Assembly: GCA_947167155.1 (NCBI GenBank)
Contig: CAMVHB010000010.1
Location: forward strand, 1-55,331
Direction of reading: 5' to 3'
From: an uncultured Lachnospiraceae bacterium
GTDB lineage: Bacteria; Bacillota; Clostridia; Lachnospirales; Lachnospiraceae
Length of the DNA stretch: 55,331 bases
In this document: positions 39,072 to 47,969 of the stretch, piece after piece
Layout of the letters: the number at the start of each line of letters is the position of its first letter
How positions within the stretch are numbered: position 1 is the first letter of the stretch
The notes under the pieces: model-generated
The model's database searches: none
Told to the model about the DNA's origin: nothing
Seen by the model: only the letters and a program-made list of their open reading frames with translations
Made by a program: the position numbers and the translations under genes

Positions 39072-39644
39072 ATGAAGAAATATTTGCGTACTTTTTCTAT
39101 AGCGCTCGCGAGCGTGTTCTTGCTTTCCTTTGCACAAAACGCAAGTGCAGCGGAAACCGCAGCAGGGACAAAGGCGGAGACTGATGCAAAGACAGAGACT
39201 GATACCGATACAGAAACAGAGTCAGTCCCCATCTACAGGCGCTATAATCCCGGAAACGGGGAGCATTTCTATACCACAAACAAGTCTGAAGCCGATACAC
39301 TCGTGACTGTCTACGGCTGGAATGATGAAGGGATAGGCTGGTATGCCCCGGGAATTGCTTCTGACCGCGGAAATCCTGTTTACAGGTTCTATAATCCGAC
39401 ACTCGGCATTCACCGTTATACCGCGGACAAGACCGAGAGAGAAGCGCTCCTCCACTACGGCTGGAATGCGGAAGGAATACTGTGCTATTCAATGAAAAAG
39501 GGCGGGATACCGGTCTACCGACTGATGAACCCGAACAATCAGCAGGAGAATTATACTCTTTATCCTGCGGAAGCCGTAATGAACATAAGGGCGGGCTGGT
39601 TTAATATGCCCTATACCTTCTATGCTGCCAAAAATGATGATTAA
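39072..39644 (+). CDS. Small secreted DUF5648-repeat protein
   Basis: The product (190 aa) has a signal peptide (KKYLRTFSIALASVFLLSF, cleavage probably after ASA at about residue 27). A Thr/Glu/Asp-rich linker follows, then three DUF5648-type units: RRYNPGNGEHFYTT, RFYNPTLGIHRYTADK and a more divergent RLMNPNNQQENYTL. It consists of little else, so it is a minimal form of the repeat found at the N-termini of the CAP protein (16184) and the S-layer-like protein (41306). Its function is unknown; binding to the cell wall or to other surface proteins is a reasonable guess. Confidence 0.85.
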   Translation: MKKYLRTFSIALASVFLLSFAQNASAAETAAGTKAETDAKTETDTDTETESVPIYRRYNPGNGEHFYTTNKSEADTLVTVYGWNDEGIGWYAPGIASDRGNPVYRFYNPTLGIHRYTADKTEREALLHYGWNAEGILCYSMKKGGIPVYRLMNPNNQQENYTLYPAEAVMNIRAGWFNMPYTFYAAKNDD

Positions 39645-39658
39645 GAGAGGACAAAATA

Positions 39659-40948
39659 ATGCTTGATATCAAATTCGTCCGCGAACACCCGGACATTGTA
39701 AAGGAAAATATCAAAAAGAAGTTTGAAGATCACAAGCTCCCCATGGTGGATGAGGTAATAGAGCTTGACAAAGAGGTACGCGCTGCCCAGCAGGAGGGCG
39801 ATGAGATAAGGGCGAAGAGGAATACCCTTTCAAAGCAGATAGGCGCCCTCATGAAGGAAGGAAAAAAGGAAGAGGCTGAAAGCGTAAAGGCGCAGGTCAA
39901 CGCGAACGCGAAGAGGCTTCAGGAGCTTGAAGAGAAGGAAGATGAGCTTCGCACAAAAATAAGGAAGATAATGCTCCTTATCCCGAACATCATCGATCCT
40001 TCAGTTCCTATAGGAAAGGACGACTCAGAGAATGTCGAAGTTGAGCGCTTCGGAGAGCCTGTCGTTCCTGACTTTGAGATCCCTTATCATACGCAGATAA
40101 TGGAGCGCTTCGACGGCATCGACCTTGAAGCGGCAGGAGCAGTGGCAGGGAACGGATTTTATTATCTTTCGGGGGATATAGCAAGGCTTCACTCGGCCTG
40201 CCTTTCATATGGAAGGGATTTCATGATAGGCAGGGGCTTCACATATGTGATACCGCCCTTCATGATAAGGTCCCGCGTTGTGGACGGTGTCATGTCCTTT
40301 GACGAGATGGATGCCATGATGTACAAGATCGAGGGCGAGGACCTTTATCTGATAGGAACAAGCGAGCACTCTATGATCGGGCGCTTCATCGACGCGACGA
40401 TAGACGAAGCAAAGCTTCCGCTGACGCTTACCTCCTATTCTCCGTGCTTTCGGAAGGAGAAGGGGGCTCACGGCATAGAGGAGCGCGGTGTTTACCGCAT
40501 CCACCAGTTTGAAAAGCAGGAGATGATCGTAGTTTGCAAGCCGGAGGAATCAATGGACTGGTACAATAAGCTCTGGAAGAATACGGTCGACTATTTCCGC
40601 TCCCTCGATATCCCGGTAAGAACCCTTGAATGCTGCTCCGGCGACCTTGCGGATCTCAAAGTCAAGTCCTGCGATGTCGAGGCCTGGAGCCCGAGACAGA
40701 AGAAGTACTTTGAAGTCGGCTCCTGCTCAAATCTTTCGGACGCGCAGGCGCGCAGGCTTAATATCAAGGTAAAGGGCGCAGACGGGAACAAATATCTCGC
40801 TCATACATTGAACAACACCTGCGTCGCTCCGCCGAGAATGCTGATCGCCTTCCTTGAGAACAATCTCAACGCCGACGGCTCCGTAAACATCCCGAAGGCC
40901 CTTCAGCCCTATATGGGAGGAATGGAGAAGATGGTGCCCAAGCACTAA
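39659..40948 (+). CDS. serS: Seryl-tRNA synthetase
   Basis: This class II synthetase (429 aa) charges tRNA-Ser. The long N-terminal coiled coil (about residues 30-105) that binds the tRNA extra arm is followed by the catalytic core with TSEHSMIGRFID, SPCFRKEKGAHG, HQFEKQEM and the motif-3 end. AGAGAGGACA precedes the ATG. A strong terminator follows. The gene lies 14 bp after the small DUF5648 gene, which places a secreted protein gene inside a synthetase cluster. Confidence 0.96.
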   Translation: MLDIKFVREHPDIVKENIKKKFEDHKLPMVDEVIELDKEVRAAQQEGDEIRAKRNTLSKQIGALMKEGKKEEAESVKAQVNANAKRLQELEEKEDELRTKIRKIMLLIPNIIDPSVPIGKDDSENVEVERFGEPVVPDFEIPYHTQIMERFDGIDLEAAGAVAGNGFYYLSGDIARLHSACLSYGRDFMIGRGFTYVIPPFMIRSRVVDGVMSFDEMDAMMYKIEGEDLYLIGTSEHSMIGRFIDATIDEAKLPLTLTSYSPCFRKEKGAHGIEERGVYRIHQFEKQEMIVVCKPEESMDWYNKLWKNTVDYFRSLDIPVRTLECCSGDLADLKVKSCDVEAWSPRQKKYFEVGSCSNLSDAQARRLNIKVKGADGNKYLAHTLNNTCVAPPRMLIAFLENNLNADGSVNIPKALQPYMGGMEKMVPKH

Positions 40949-40987
40949 AAAAGTAGGCAAAACACATATATGGTATGTTGAATCACG

Positions 40988-41019
40988 AACCACCCTACAT
41001 CTTGTGCGGGGTGGTTTTT
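40988..41019 (+). terminator. Rho-independent terminator after serS
   Basis: AACCACCC (40988-40995) pairs with GGGTGGTT (41009-41016) across a 13-nt loop, and TTTTT follows. It ends the run that began at guaB or relA and separates it from the S-layer-type gene. Confidence 0.85.
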
Positions 41020-41082
41020 CTATGTACAACAAAAGATACAAAAAAGTTTTCATTGAAAGGGGTTTCTTCCATAAAAAGTGTC

Positions 41083-41111
41083 TTGCTTTTTTCTATGTAT
41101 TGGAATAAGAT
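41083..41111 (+). promoter_or_regulatory. Sigma-A promoter of the S-layer-like gene
   Basis: TTGCTT (41083-41088) and TAAGAT (41106-41111) are separated by 17 bp. This places the start near 41118 and gives a leader of about 190 nt before the ATG at 41306, longer than translation needs. Confidence 0.55.
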
Positions 41112-41117
41112 TGCTTT

Positions 41118-41305
41118 CGTATGTAGTATCCGTAAGTAGGCGAAGTCTGCCAGCTTTTCCTCGGGCTCCGGCCGAGGTCAGGAAGCCTGAGAACAAAAGA
41201 TTTGCAGTCGACCCCATTTCGGATGCGACCGGGTTCGAAATTTATAAAGAACCCGAAAAGGTTTTACTCTTTGTTACATGTTTTATTAAGAAAGGAGAAT
41301 GCTTA
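41118..41305 (+). promoter_or_regulatory. Long structured leader of the S-layer-like gene
   Basis: The leader has CCTCGG/CCGAGG (41159-41164 and 41172-41177) and a 7-bp perfect stem CGGGTTC/GAACCCG (41230-41236 and 41249-41255). A small GGC/GCC hairpin lies near 41139-41151. AAAGGAG at 41292-41297 is the ribosome-binding site. I did not recognise a known riboswitch. A role in mRNA stability, as in other abundant surface-protein messages, is possible. Confidence 0.45.
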
Positions 41306-44300
41306 ATGAACAAGTTAGGCACAAAGCTTGGTGCGGTAGCTATGTCAGCTGTAATGGCTCTCACATTCGCACCCAGCGCAGCGATCACTTCGCTTGCTGC
41401 AGGCGGAGATGATCTCACAGATGCCACGCAGTTGTCTGTACCGGTTTACCGCCTGTACAACCCTAACAGTGGCGAGCACTTATTCACAACAAATGAAAAT
41501 GAGTGCGACAGTCTTGATAAGAATGGCTGGGATTATGAGACGATTGCATGGTATGCACCTTCAACAGGTGATCCGGTCTTCAGACTTTACAATCCCAATC
41601 ATCCTCTTGGTGATCATCACTACACATCAAGTGAAGAAGAGAGAGACAACCTGATTAAACAGGGCTGGAAACTTGACGCTACTGCATTCAACACAGTAGC
41701 AGAGGGTGAGCTTCTCGGAGCTCCGGTTTATTCACTTTACAATCCCAACGCTTATGATCTCGGGATGGCTACACATCACCTCACACTCAGCGAGGAAGAG
41801 GCAGATGGTCTTGAACTGCTTGGCTGGACAAATGAAGGCCCTAAGTTCTATGAGTATGCTGAGGATCTTGATCCCGAAGTAGAGGAGCTTACTGTTAGCA
41901 TCGACAATACCACACCCAAGGTTGGCGATACGCTGACAGCTGGAGTAGTAGATCGCAACGGTGAAGACGTATCTGACAACGTTACCTTCCAGTGGTATGC
42001 TAATGATGAAGCGATCGAAGGTGCGACAGAAGAAACTCTTGGCGTAACGGTCGCAATGGTCGGTTCTACTATCAAAGTAGTTGCGACTGCTGAGAACGGG
42101 AATACTTTTGAGTCTGATGAGACTGCAGCTGTATATGCCTCTCTCGCACTTCTTTCTGCAGATCAGACAGGAAAGAGCGTTGTAACTCTTACAACCAACG
42201 GCCCTGTTACCGCTCTTGATGATATCGATGTATTCAAGGGAACAAAGGAAGTAGAGATCGACAGCATCGATTATGAAGATGACGGTGCGGTTGTTACTCT
42301 TAAGAATGCAATCGTAGCTGACGCTGAGTATACTGTAACTCTTACACCCGCTGATGAGGATGATGAAGCTACTTCAGCTACCTTCGTTGGCGAGAAGGCT
42401 AAGCTTGACAGAATCGAATTCCTTAACGATGTCCTCGTTATGAAGGACAACACCTACAAAGAGGGTTATGCTTATGTAAAAGGTTATGATCAGTTTGATC
42501 AGGAAGTTACCCTTTCAGGCCTTACAGTTACTCCTGGCGTAGGTACATTTAAGTCATATGACAATACGACTGGAAAGATCACTATCGTTGATAACAATAA
42601 TGCTGCAAACGCAACCGGAGCTTTCCTTCTTATAAAGGAAGTTCCTGTATTTGTTCAGTATCAGACTGGAAACGACGTGATCTCTGCACAGGAAACACTT
42701 ACAGTTTCTTCTCAGGCTTATGTAAATGAACTTACATTTGGTGAAGTTGAGAAGGACGGAACAAAGAGAGCCGACGAGAGACTTACAATCGACGAACTTG
42801 GTTCTGGTAAGTATTATGTAGAAATCCTTGACGTAAAGGATCAGTATGGAGATACTCTTGATGCTGATGACCTTAATGATCAGAAGAGCGACGCAAACGG
42901 AAGCAGAACACTGTTCGTAATCCCTGGTGATTCTGGTGCATTCTATCAGACAGGTGATTTCGCAGAACTGAATGGCAAGACGATCCTTTGGCTTGAGCCG
43001 GTTGCTAATGGCGCAGGCAAGCCCGGAACGATGACGCTTACAATTACTGGTGCAGGCGGGAAGACATTCTCAACGGATATTACGGTAGAAGATAATCCGT
43101 ACATCCAGACTCTTTCTGTAAGCTATCCTGAACTTTATGCTGGTTCAGCTAAGTCTGCTGCATTGGAATTCAGCGCTATCGATCAGTACGGAGATGCTGT
43201 TGATCTTTGGGACTTCAGACCCGAGGTGGATAATACGGGTAAAGAGCTCATATTCCGTGATTTTAACAACATGACTCAGCTTAGCACCAAGATAACGATT
43301 TCCGGAAATGCTGTATTCAATACTGTCGTGAAAGATGCTGGAAAGAAGACATTTACAGTAACACTTAATACATTAGCCGGTGGCGCAAAAGCTAGAGATC
43401 TTATTACCTTCACAGAGCAGACCGCTGGTATGCAGATTGCTACAAAGTCTATAGCTGTTGGCGAAATGGGTACAGCCGCTAAGATCAAGAGTGCTCTTAA
43501 GAGCGGTGCTAATCTTCAGATGGATGATGTGCCGAACCACGCTAACGGCGGTACGAACCATAGTGTGAACTTCAACAAGTTCATTCAGTTCGAGGATGCA
43601 AACGGAAATGAAATGGTTCGTGGCACATCTGAGAAGTATCCTTTCTATATTGAAATTAATGGATTGACTGTGGAGGAAACACTTCCTCAGCCTACAAACG
43701 CTCTTTGGACAACCGGCAAATTTGTATGGTCACTTACAAAGGAACAGATAAAGGATGCAAATACCGCATCTAACGCTGGTACTAACGTGGCCGTTACGGA
43801 CTACGATAATGGTACGGTAGAAAGTGCTGACTTTGGCGCTGCTACATCGCTTGATGTATATGCTACAGTTTATATGACTGACGGTGCTACATACTACAAG
43901 CTCGACGAAAAGAAGTTCCACCTTACAAGCGTACAGGGCAATGACAAAACATACACAGCTAAGGCTAAGAACACGATTTACTGCAATAGCGATGATCCTA
44001 AGAATACGGAGATAGCAGTTACTGCTAAGACCGATTCTGGCGAGACTTACACCGTTGACAGCTCGAGAGTTCAGGTGGTTCCTAAGGCTCCGTTCGCTGT
44101 TACGACAGACAATAAGTACACCGTTTCCGGTGCAGACGCTTCTGGAACCGGGACAACAACGGCTACGGTTTACGTTGATAACAACGAAGAGACAACGGTA
44201 GATATCAGTTACACCGATGCAGCGCCTGTTGCTACTAAGGTCGAAAAGAAGTTTAACATAGTCAATGATTATGTTGGAACTGACGGAACAGAAGCATCTA

Positions 44301-46195
44301 AGGTCGGCGCGAAATTCGACGGCGACTTCACGGAGGATAGCTTCACCCTTGGCGATAATGCGACCCTGACAATCGATGGCGGAGTACTTACAGTTACAAG
44401 AGCAAACTCGGTAGAAGACACACTTACATTCAGAATCGCTGATCAGTATGGCCGTGCTATGGGCTCAACGAAGTTCTATGTCGACGGTGTGAAGGTTACT
44501 GCAAACCAGACCGTTGATTCCTCTGCAAAGGATGTGACAATCGAGTGGGCAAACGGGACTCTTACTGGCAAGGTTATCCTTGAAAAGGGTGGCGCTTCTG
44601 CAACACTTACATTCAAGGAGGTTAAGACTGAATCGGTTAAGACTGAGTCTGGTCTTAAAGCAGCACTTCTTGGCTCTGCTGATGTGATTACGGTTGATAA
44701 GAATATTGATCTTACGGGCGCTCTAATAGTTCCGGCAGATAAAACAGTTAAGATTGCTTCTGGAGTGACGATTGATGATAAGGGTAAAGGAATAACAGTA
44801 AATACCGACGGCAAGCTCGAAGTTGCTTCTGGTGCTTCACTTATTACCACGGGAGCTATAGACAACGACGGTAGCATGGTAATCGACGGCAGTTGGGAGC
44901 ATAGTACAAACACTATCGACAATGCTGGCGGGAAGGTAACTGGTAAAGGTCATGTAGTAGTTAATAACCAGAACATAACTAACACAAACGGTGAATTCGT
45001 AGTTACAGGAAACACATTAGCTATTCTTGGTGCTGTTACCATAACCGATGGTAAGCTTGGCGGACATACGGTTGTTTCTCCCGGAGCTGCACTTACCCTC
45101 GCTGGAACACTTACCCTCGCTGATAAGGTTGAGGTTGAGAAAAATGAAGCGCAAGGTGCGGGGACGCTTAAACTCGGAGACAACACAAGCACAATCACCC
45201 TCGCTGACGGACTTGTAATTGATGCATCCGCTGGTGGTACAATTACAACCCAGACTTCTGGCGTTACAGTAGAGACGGGTGACTCGGTAACACTTGTAAC
45301 AAATAGTAAGGATACACTTACAATCGCAGTTCCTGAGGACGCGGCATCTGATGTTAGTGACGTGAAGATTACAGGAACCGGTGCGTCAAGCGCCTCCGCC
45401 GGAGATACGATTACAAATCAGACAGTTGGATACGCCATCTCTTATACTTACAGCGGAGAAAGGAGTACAACAGGGCTTCCTAAGACGTATGAAGACAAAA
45501 CTGGGTCTGCTACAGAGGGCACAGTTAAGTCGGGAATCGTTTCTTTGGTAAATCAAGCGGTTGGGTATGACTTCGAAGAGATTTCTACTTCCGACGTTGC
45601 CATCAGTGGGAAGACTGCTACAGTTACTTTGACGAATGCTGAGAAGACAACGGTTGAGGGTTCAATCTCCTACACGGCAGCAAACGTAAAGGCAAGAGCT
45701 GGTTCGGTAGCAGTTACAGAATCTCTTGGCGAGGCTACGGGTACATATTCCGTTGCAGCAAAAACGGGCGCGACAAACAAAGGTACTGCTACAATCGACT
45801 CATCAACGGGTGCGCTTGACCTTACGAATGCAGCGAAGGATGATGAGTATACAATAACATTTACTGGTAACGGCGCCTACGAAGGAACCGTAACTTGTGA
45901 TGTGAAGGTATTAGCAGCGACAGTTACAGGTACAATCTCCTACACGGCAGCAAACGTAAAGGCAGGGACTAGTTCGGTAGCGGTTACCGCATCTCTTGGC
46001 GAGGCTACGGGTACATATTCCGTTGCAGCAACCGAGGGCGCGACAAACAGCGGTACTGCTACCATCAACGCATCAACAGGTGCGCTTGACCTTACGGGTG
46101 CACAGGTAAATGATGCGTATACAATAACATTTACCGGTAGCGGGAATTACGAAGGAACCGTGACTTGTGATGTGCACGTTCTGGCGTCAACATAA
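41306..46195 (+). CDS. Large secreted S-layer-like protein with DUF5648 and Ig-like modules
   Basis: The product (1629 aa) begins with a signal peptide (MNKLGTKLGAVAMSAVMALT, cleavage near residue 33). Residues about 45-190 hold three DUF5648-type units. An Ig-like segment follows (WYANDEAIEGATEETLGV), then several beta-rich modules marked by DQYGD and DQFDQ motifs, typical of S-layer and adhesin proteins, then a pectate-lyase-like repetitive region at about 1150-1330. It ends with a tandem pair of 90-residue units. No LPxTG or SLH anchor is visible, so attachment may be through the DUF5648 units or another protein. AAAGGAG lies upstream of the chosen ATG. Codon use is more A/T- and ACA/CTT-rich than in neighbours, as expected for a highly expressed surface gene. 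Confidence 0.85.
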   Translation: MNKLGTKLGAVAMSAVMALTFAPSAAITSLAAGGDDLTDATQLSVPVYRLYNPNSGEHLFTTNENECDSLDKNGWDYETIAWYAPSTGDPVFRLYNPNHPLGDHHYTSSEEERDNLIKQGWKLDATAFNTVAEGELLGAPVYSLYNPNAYDLGMATHHLTLSEEEADGLELLGWTNEGPKFYEYAEDLDPEVEELTVSIDNTTPKVGDTLTAGVVDRNGEDVSDNVTFQWYANDEAIEGATEETLGVTVAMVGSTIKVVATAENGNTFESDETAAVYASLALLSADQTGKSVVTLTTNGPVTALDDIDVFKGTKEVEIDSIDYEDDGAVVTLKNAIVADAEYTVTLTPADEDDEATSATFVGEKAKLDRIEFLNDVLVMKDNTYKEGYAYVKGYDQFDQEVTLSGLTVTPGVGTFKSYDNTTGKITIVDNNNAANATGAFLLIKEVPVFVQYQTGNDVISAQETLTVSSQAYVNELTFGEVEKDGTKRADERLTIDELGSGKYYVEILDVKDQYGDTLDADDLNDQKSDANGSRTLFVIPGDSGAFYQTGDFAELNGKTILWLEPVANGAGKPGTMTLTITGAGGKTFSTDITVEDNPYIQTLSVSYPELYAGSAKSAALEFSAIDQYGDAVDLWDFRPEVDNTGKELIFRDFNNMTQLSTKITISGNAVFNTVVKDAGKKTFTVTLNTLAGGAKARDLITFTEQTAGMQIATKSIAVGEMGTAAKIKSALKSGANLQMDDVPNHANGGTNHSVNFNKFIQFEDANGNEMVRGTSEKYPFYIEINGLTVEETLPQPTNALWTTGKFVWSLTKEQIKDANTASNAGTNVAVTDYDNGTVESADFGAATSLDVYATVYMTDGATYYKLDEKKFHLTSVQGNDKTYTAKAKNTIYCNSDDPKNTEIAVTAKTDSGETYTVDSSRVQVVPKAPFAVTTDNKYTVSGADASGTGTTTATVYVDNNEETTVDISYTDAAPVATKVEKKFNIVNDYVGTDGTEASKVGAKFDGDFTEDSFTLGDNATLTIDGGVLTVTRANSVEDTLTFRIADQYGRAMGSTKFYVDGVKVTANQTVDSSAKDVTIEWANGTLTGKVILEKGGASATLTFKEVKTESVKTESGLKAALLGSADVITVDKNIDLTGALIVPADKTVKIASGVTIDDKGKGITVNTDGKLEVASGASLITTGAIDNDGSMVIDGSWEHSTNTIDNAGGKVTGKGHVVVNNQNITNTNGEFVVTGNTLAILGAVTITDGKLGGHTVVSPGAALTLAGTLTLADKVEVEKNEAQGAGTLKLGDNTSTITLADGLVIDASAGGTITTQTSGVTVETGDSVTLVTNSKDTLTIAVPEDAASDVSDVKITGTGASSASAGDTITNQTVGYAISYTYSGERSTTGLPKTYEDKTGSATEGTVKSGIVSLVNQAVGYDFEEISTSDVAISGKTATVTLTNAEKTTVEGSISYTAANVKARAGSVAVTESLGEATGTYSVAAKTGATNKGTATIDSSTGALDLTNAAKDDEYTITFTGNGAYEGTVTCDVKVLAATVTGTISYTAANVKAGTSSVAVTASLGEATGTYSVAATEGATNSGTATINASTGALDLTGAQVNDAYTITFTGSGNYEGTVTCDVHVLAST
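45661..46195 (+). repeat. Tandem 270-bp repeat at the 3' end of the S-layer-like gene
   Basis: Positions 45661-45900 align without gaps to 45931-46170 (period 270 bp, 90 codons). By hand count 34 of 240 positions differ; the differences are clustered, mostly change the amino acid, and 29 of them have an adenine in one of the two copies. The second unit ends with the stop codon. Confidence 0.85.
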
Positions 46196-46236
46196 TACCA
46201 CTTTCCGACCTTGACGTGACTTAAGAAACTTAACTC

Positions 46237-46297
46237 GGAACCCTTAATCAGGGTTCCATACCCCGCCCGAGGCATAAAAACCTCGGGGGGGATTTTG
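46237..46297 (+). terminator. Double-hairpin terminator of the S-layer-like gene
   Basis: A first stem GGAACCC/GGGTTCC (46237-46243, 46251-46257) is followed by CCCGAGG/CCTCGGG (46266-46272, 46281-46287), extended by outer C/G pairs, then ATTTTGTTT. The second is a classical terminator; the first may protect the 3' end. Confidence 0.85.
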
Positions 46298-46379
46298 TTT
46301 CTGGCAAAGTCCGGGAACTAAGATACTGGACAGTTAGACCTTGATCCAAAGGATCTTAAGGCAAGGAGGAATTAACATT

Positions 46380-46586
46380 ATGGATTTATCATCTTTCAGG
46401 ACATGCGGCGACGAGGACATCATTTACGAGTCTATTGACGATCTTAGGATTTATGTATCGAAAGATAACGTTTCAGGAAAGATCACGCACTACTTTGTTG
46501 AGTTCAATGGAATTCGATACGAGGTCAGTAAACAGACCTACGGGGCACTTAAAGAAGAAAAGGGGATCGGAGACGAGGAAGAATAA
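46380..46586 (+). CDS. Small hypothetical protein next to a transposon end (68 aa)
   Basis: The 68-residue product is not recognised. It is acidic at the ends with a central beta-type stretch (DLRIYVSKDNV, HYFVEFNGIRYEVSKQTY). AAGGAGG lies ten bases before the ATG at 46380, which makes it a likely real gene; the same frame opens earlier with a TTG at 46341. It ends nine bases before the transposon left-end sequence at 46596. It could be a host gene beside the insertion point or the last gene of an earlier element. Confidence 0.6.
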   Translation: MDLSSFRTCGDEDIIYESIDDLRIYVSKDNVSGKITHYFVEFNGIRYEVSKQTYGALKEEKGIGDEEE

Positions 46587-46595
46587 AATGGTTCT

Positions 46596-46640
46596 TGTAA
46601 CAGGACCTTACCACTGTCGTTTTCGGGTCATACACATTTC
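46596..46640 (+). mobile_element. First transposon left-end-like sequence
   Basis: From 46596 the words TGTAAC, GGACCT, ACTG and CGTTTTC occur with the same spacing as at 47387 (24 of the first 29 positions identical by hand). TGTCGTTTTC at 46615-46624 is identical to the first ten bases of the Tn402-family terminal repeat as I remember it. A second TGTCGTTTTC box occurs near 46709. No transposase gene directly follows, so this may be a solo end or the outer end of a larger element. Confidence 0.6.
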
Positions 46641-46815
46641 CAAGCAGACTTACGAAATGGGACTTCTTAACGGGGCCCCATTTTCTATGTGTGCCGTCCC
46701 CTCTACCTTGTCGTTTTCTGGACATTCCCGAATCGGCTGAGAATTTACCCAAGTCGGAAAAGATGAAATTCCGTCAGGTTGGAGGGGGCGGTACATTCCC
46801 GCCACAATAAGAAAA

Positions 46816-46849
46816 GCCCGGAAACCTCGATCTCTCAAGGAATCCGAGC
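46816..46849. terminator. Terminator downstream of the surface-protein remnant
   Basis: GCCCGGA (46816-46822) pairs with TCCGAGC (46843-46849), with one G-U pair on the minus strand. On the minus strand it is followed by TTTTCTT, so it would end leftward transcripts of the remnant at 46923. The plus strand has CTTTTTG after it, so it may work both ways. Confidence 0.6.
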
Positions 46850-46922
46850 CTTTTTGCCAAGCACTTATTTCACAAACGTGAAATCAGTATGTTCCAGTTA
46901 TGGTCATGTCCCCATAAACTAT

Positions 46923-47386
46923 TTATGTCTGGTTGCTCATTGTGATTGTTGCGTTCGTAATTGTTAAGTCATCGACGTAGCCCGCTTTCTTTGCGGTTCC
47001 CGAAATAGTGGTGGGGCCGTCAGCGACAGCTGTCACAGTTCCGTCACCGTCAACCGTTCCGTTAGCCGGTGTGGATGACTGGAAAGCGTAGGTCCAATCT
47101 GTAGCTGCGTTTGTTATTGTAATGGCCAGTGTCCCACCGTCTGTTGTTATGGTATTCGATGCATACCCTGCGGTAATCGCAGCAAACTCGGTAGCAGCAG
47201 CATTATAAGCATCGATCTTACCTACTGCCGCGTCGTAAGCAGCTTTCTTCGCGGCTACAGATGTATCTGTATCAAAATCCAACTCTGAAAGTGTTTCCCA
47301 ATTTGCGATCGCATTGTCCGCATTAGTCTTAGCAGTATCTGCCGCCGTCTTGTTAGTACCACTCGCCGCTTTTGTCGTGCTGCCAG
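46923..47386 (-). pseudogene. C-terminal remnant of a secreted/surface protein gene
   Basis: The minus-strand frame encodes a Thr/Ala/Asn-rich sequence with ADTAKTNADNAIANWE helices and an Ig-like (Big-type) end, TPANGTVDGDGTVTAVADGP to KKAGYVDDLTITNA, followed by a stop and a terminator. This is how large surface proteins end. Its coding character stops at 47387, where the transposon left-end sequence begins. The few codons upstream (VGRSRYTG) are transposon-derived, and the in-frame ATG at 47417 has no ribosome-binding site. The N-terminal part, with its signal peptide, is not in the window. It is best explained as a gene cut by insertion at 47387. Confidence 0.7.
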
Positions 47387-47969
47387 TGTAACGGGACCTC
47401 CCGACTGACGTTTTCACATCCCGACGAACTCCCGAAACCCGCTATTTTCAAGGCTTCCCCCAAAGCCTTATTTTTTTGCCCTAAAAACGGCTTCGTTTTC
47501 CCCTCAAAAACGACTGTAACTGCAATTGCTCGGGACGCGGTAGCTGTCGCAGATGGGCACCTTACAGAACCTGAAAAATATGGCTTTTCGAGCGTCGGGA
47601 GGTGTGGTAAACTGCTCCTGATGGGAAACAGGTTAGACTGATTTTGGGACAATGTCCCGATTGCGACAGATGGGAGGTCGCGCTACACTGTATTATAAAT
47701 CCATTTTTTGCCCCAATTCCGTCAACATCCATATCCCAAAAAGAAAAATAATAGGAGAATGACCCAGATCCGACAGCATCCATATCCCTGTTTTGGGATA
47801 TCTCACCTGACGGAAATGGGTCATATTTTTTGGGAGCTGTAACCTGTCGTTTTTGAGTCCATCCAATTCAGTAAAAACGCTGAAAAATAACGACTTTCCG
47901 AAGTTTGTTTCTACTTGTGTAAATCCTCCAACTGTGCGATTATAATAATCGTAATGAGGCTGAGGCGTG
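47387..47969 (+). mobile_element. Transposon left end with repeated transposase-type boxes
   Basis: The region between the remnant and the ATPase gene holds no gene. It starts with TGTAAC at 47387 and shares spaced words with 46596. A compact version (TGTAACCTGTCGTTTTTGAG) is at 47838-47857, and an inverted GTCGTTTTTGAG is near 47503-47517. A 20-bp word (TCCGTCAACATCCATATCCC, 47718-47737) recurs with two changes at 47769-47788. Such clusters are binding sites in the ends of Mu/Tn7/Tn402-type elements. If five bases are duplicated on insertion, the word before the end is GCCAG. Confidence 0.6.

Noticed and set aside
41078-41305. An N-terminal extension of the S-layer-like protein
   Set aside because: It would place 76 residues before a typical signal peptide and translate a structured leader; the ATG at 41306 has a strong ribosome-binding site.
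46435-46740. A 101-residue plus-strand frame across the transposon end at 46596
   Set aside because: It is out of frame with the well-supported 68-residue gene and reads through the end sequence; a short similarity (SKQTY) to that gene is too short to build on.
47353-47652. Frames on both strands within the transposon left end
   Set aside because: No ribosome-binding sites, improbable compositions, and they overlap the cluster of binding-type repeats.
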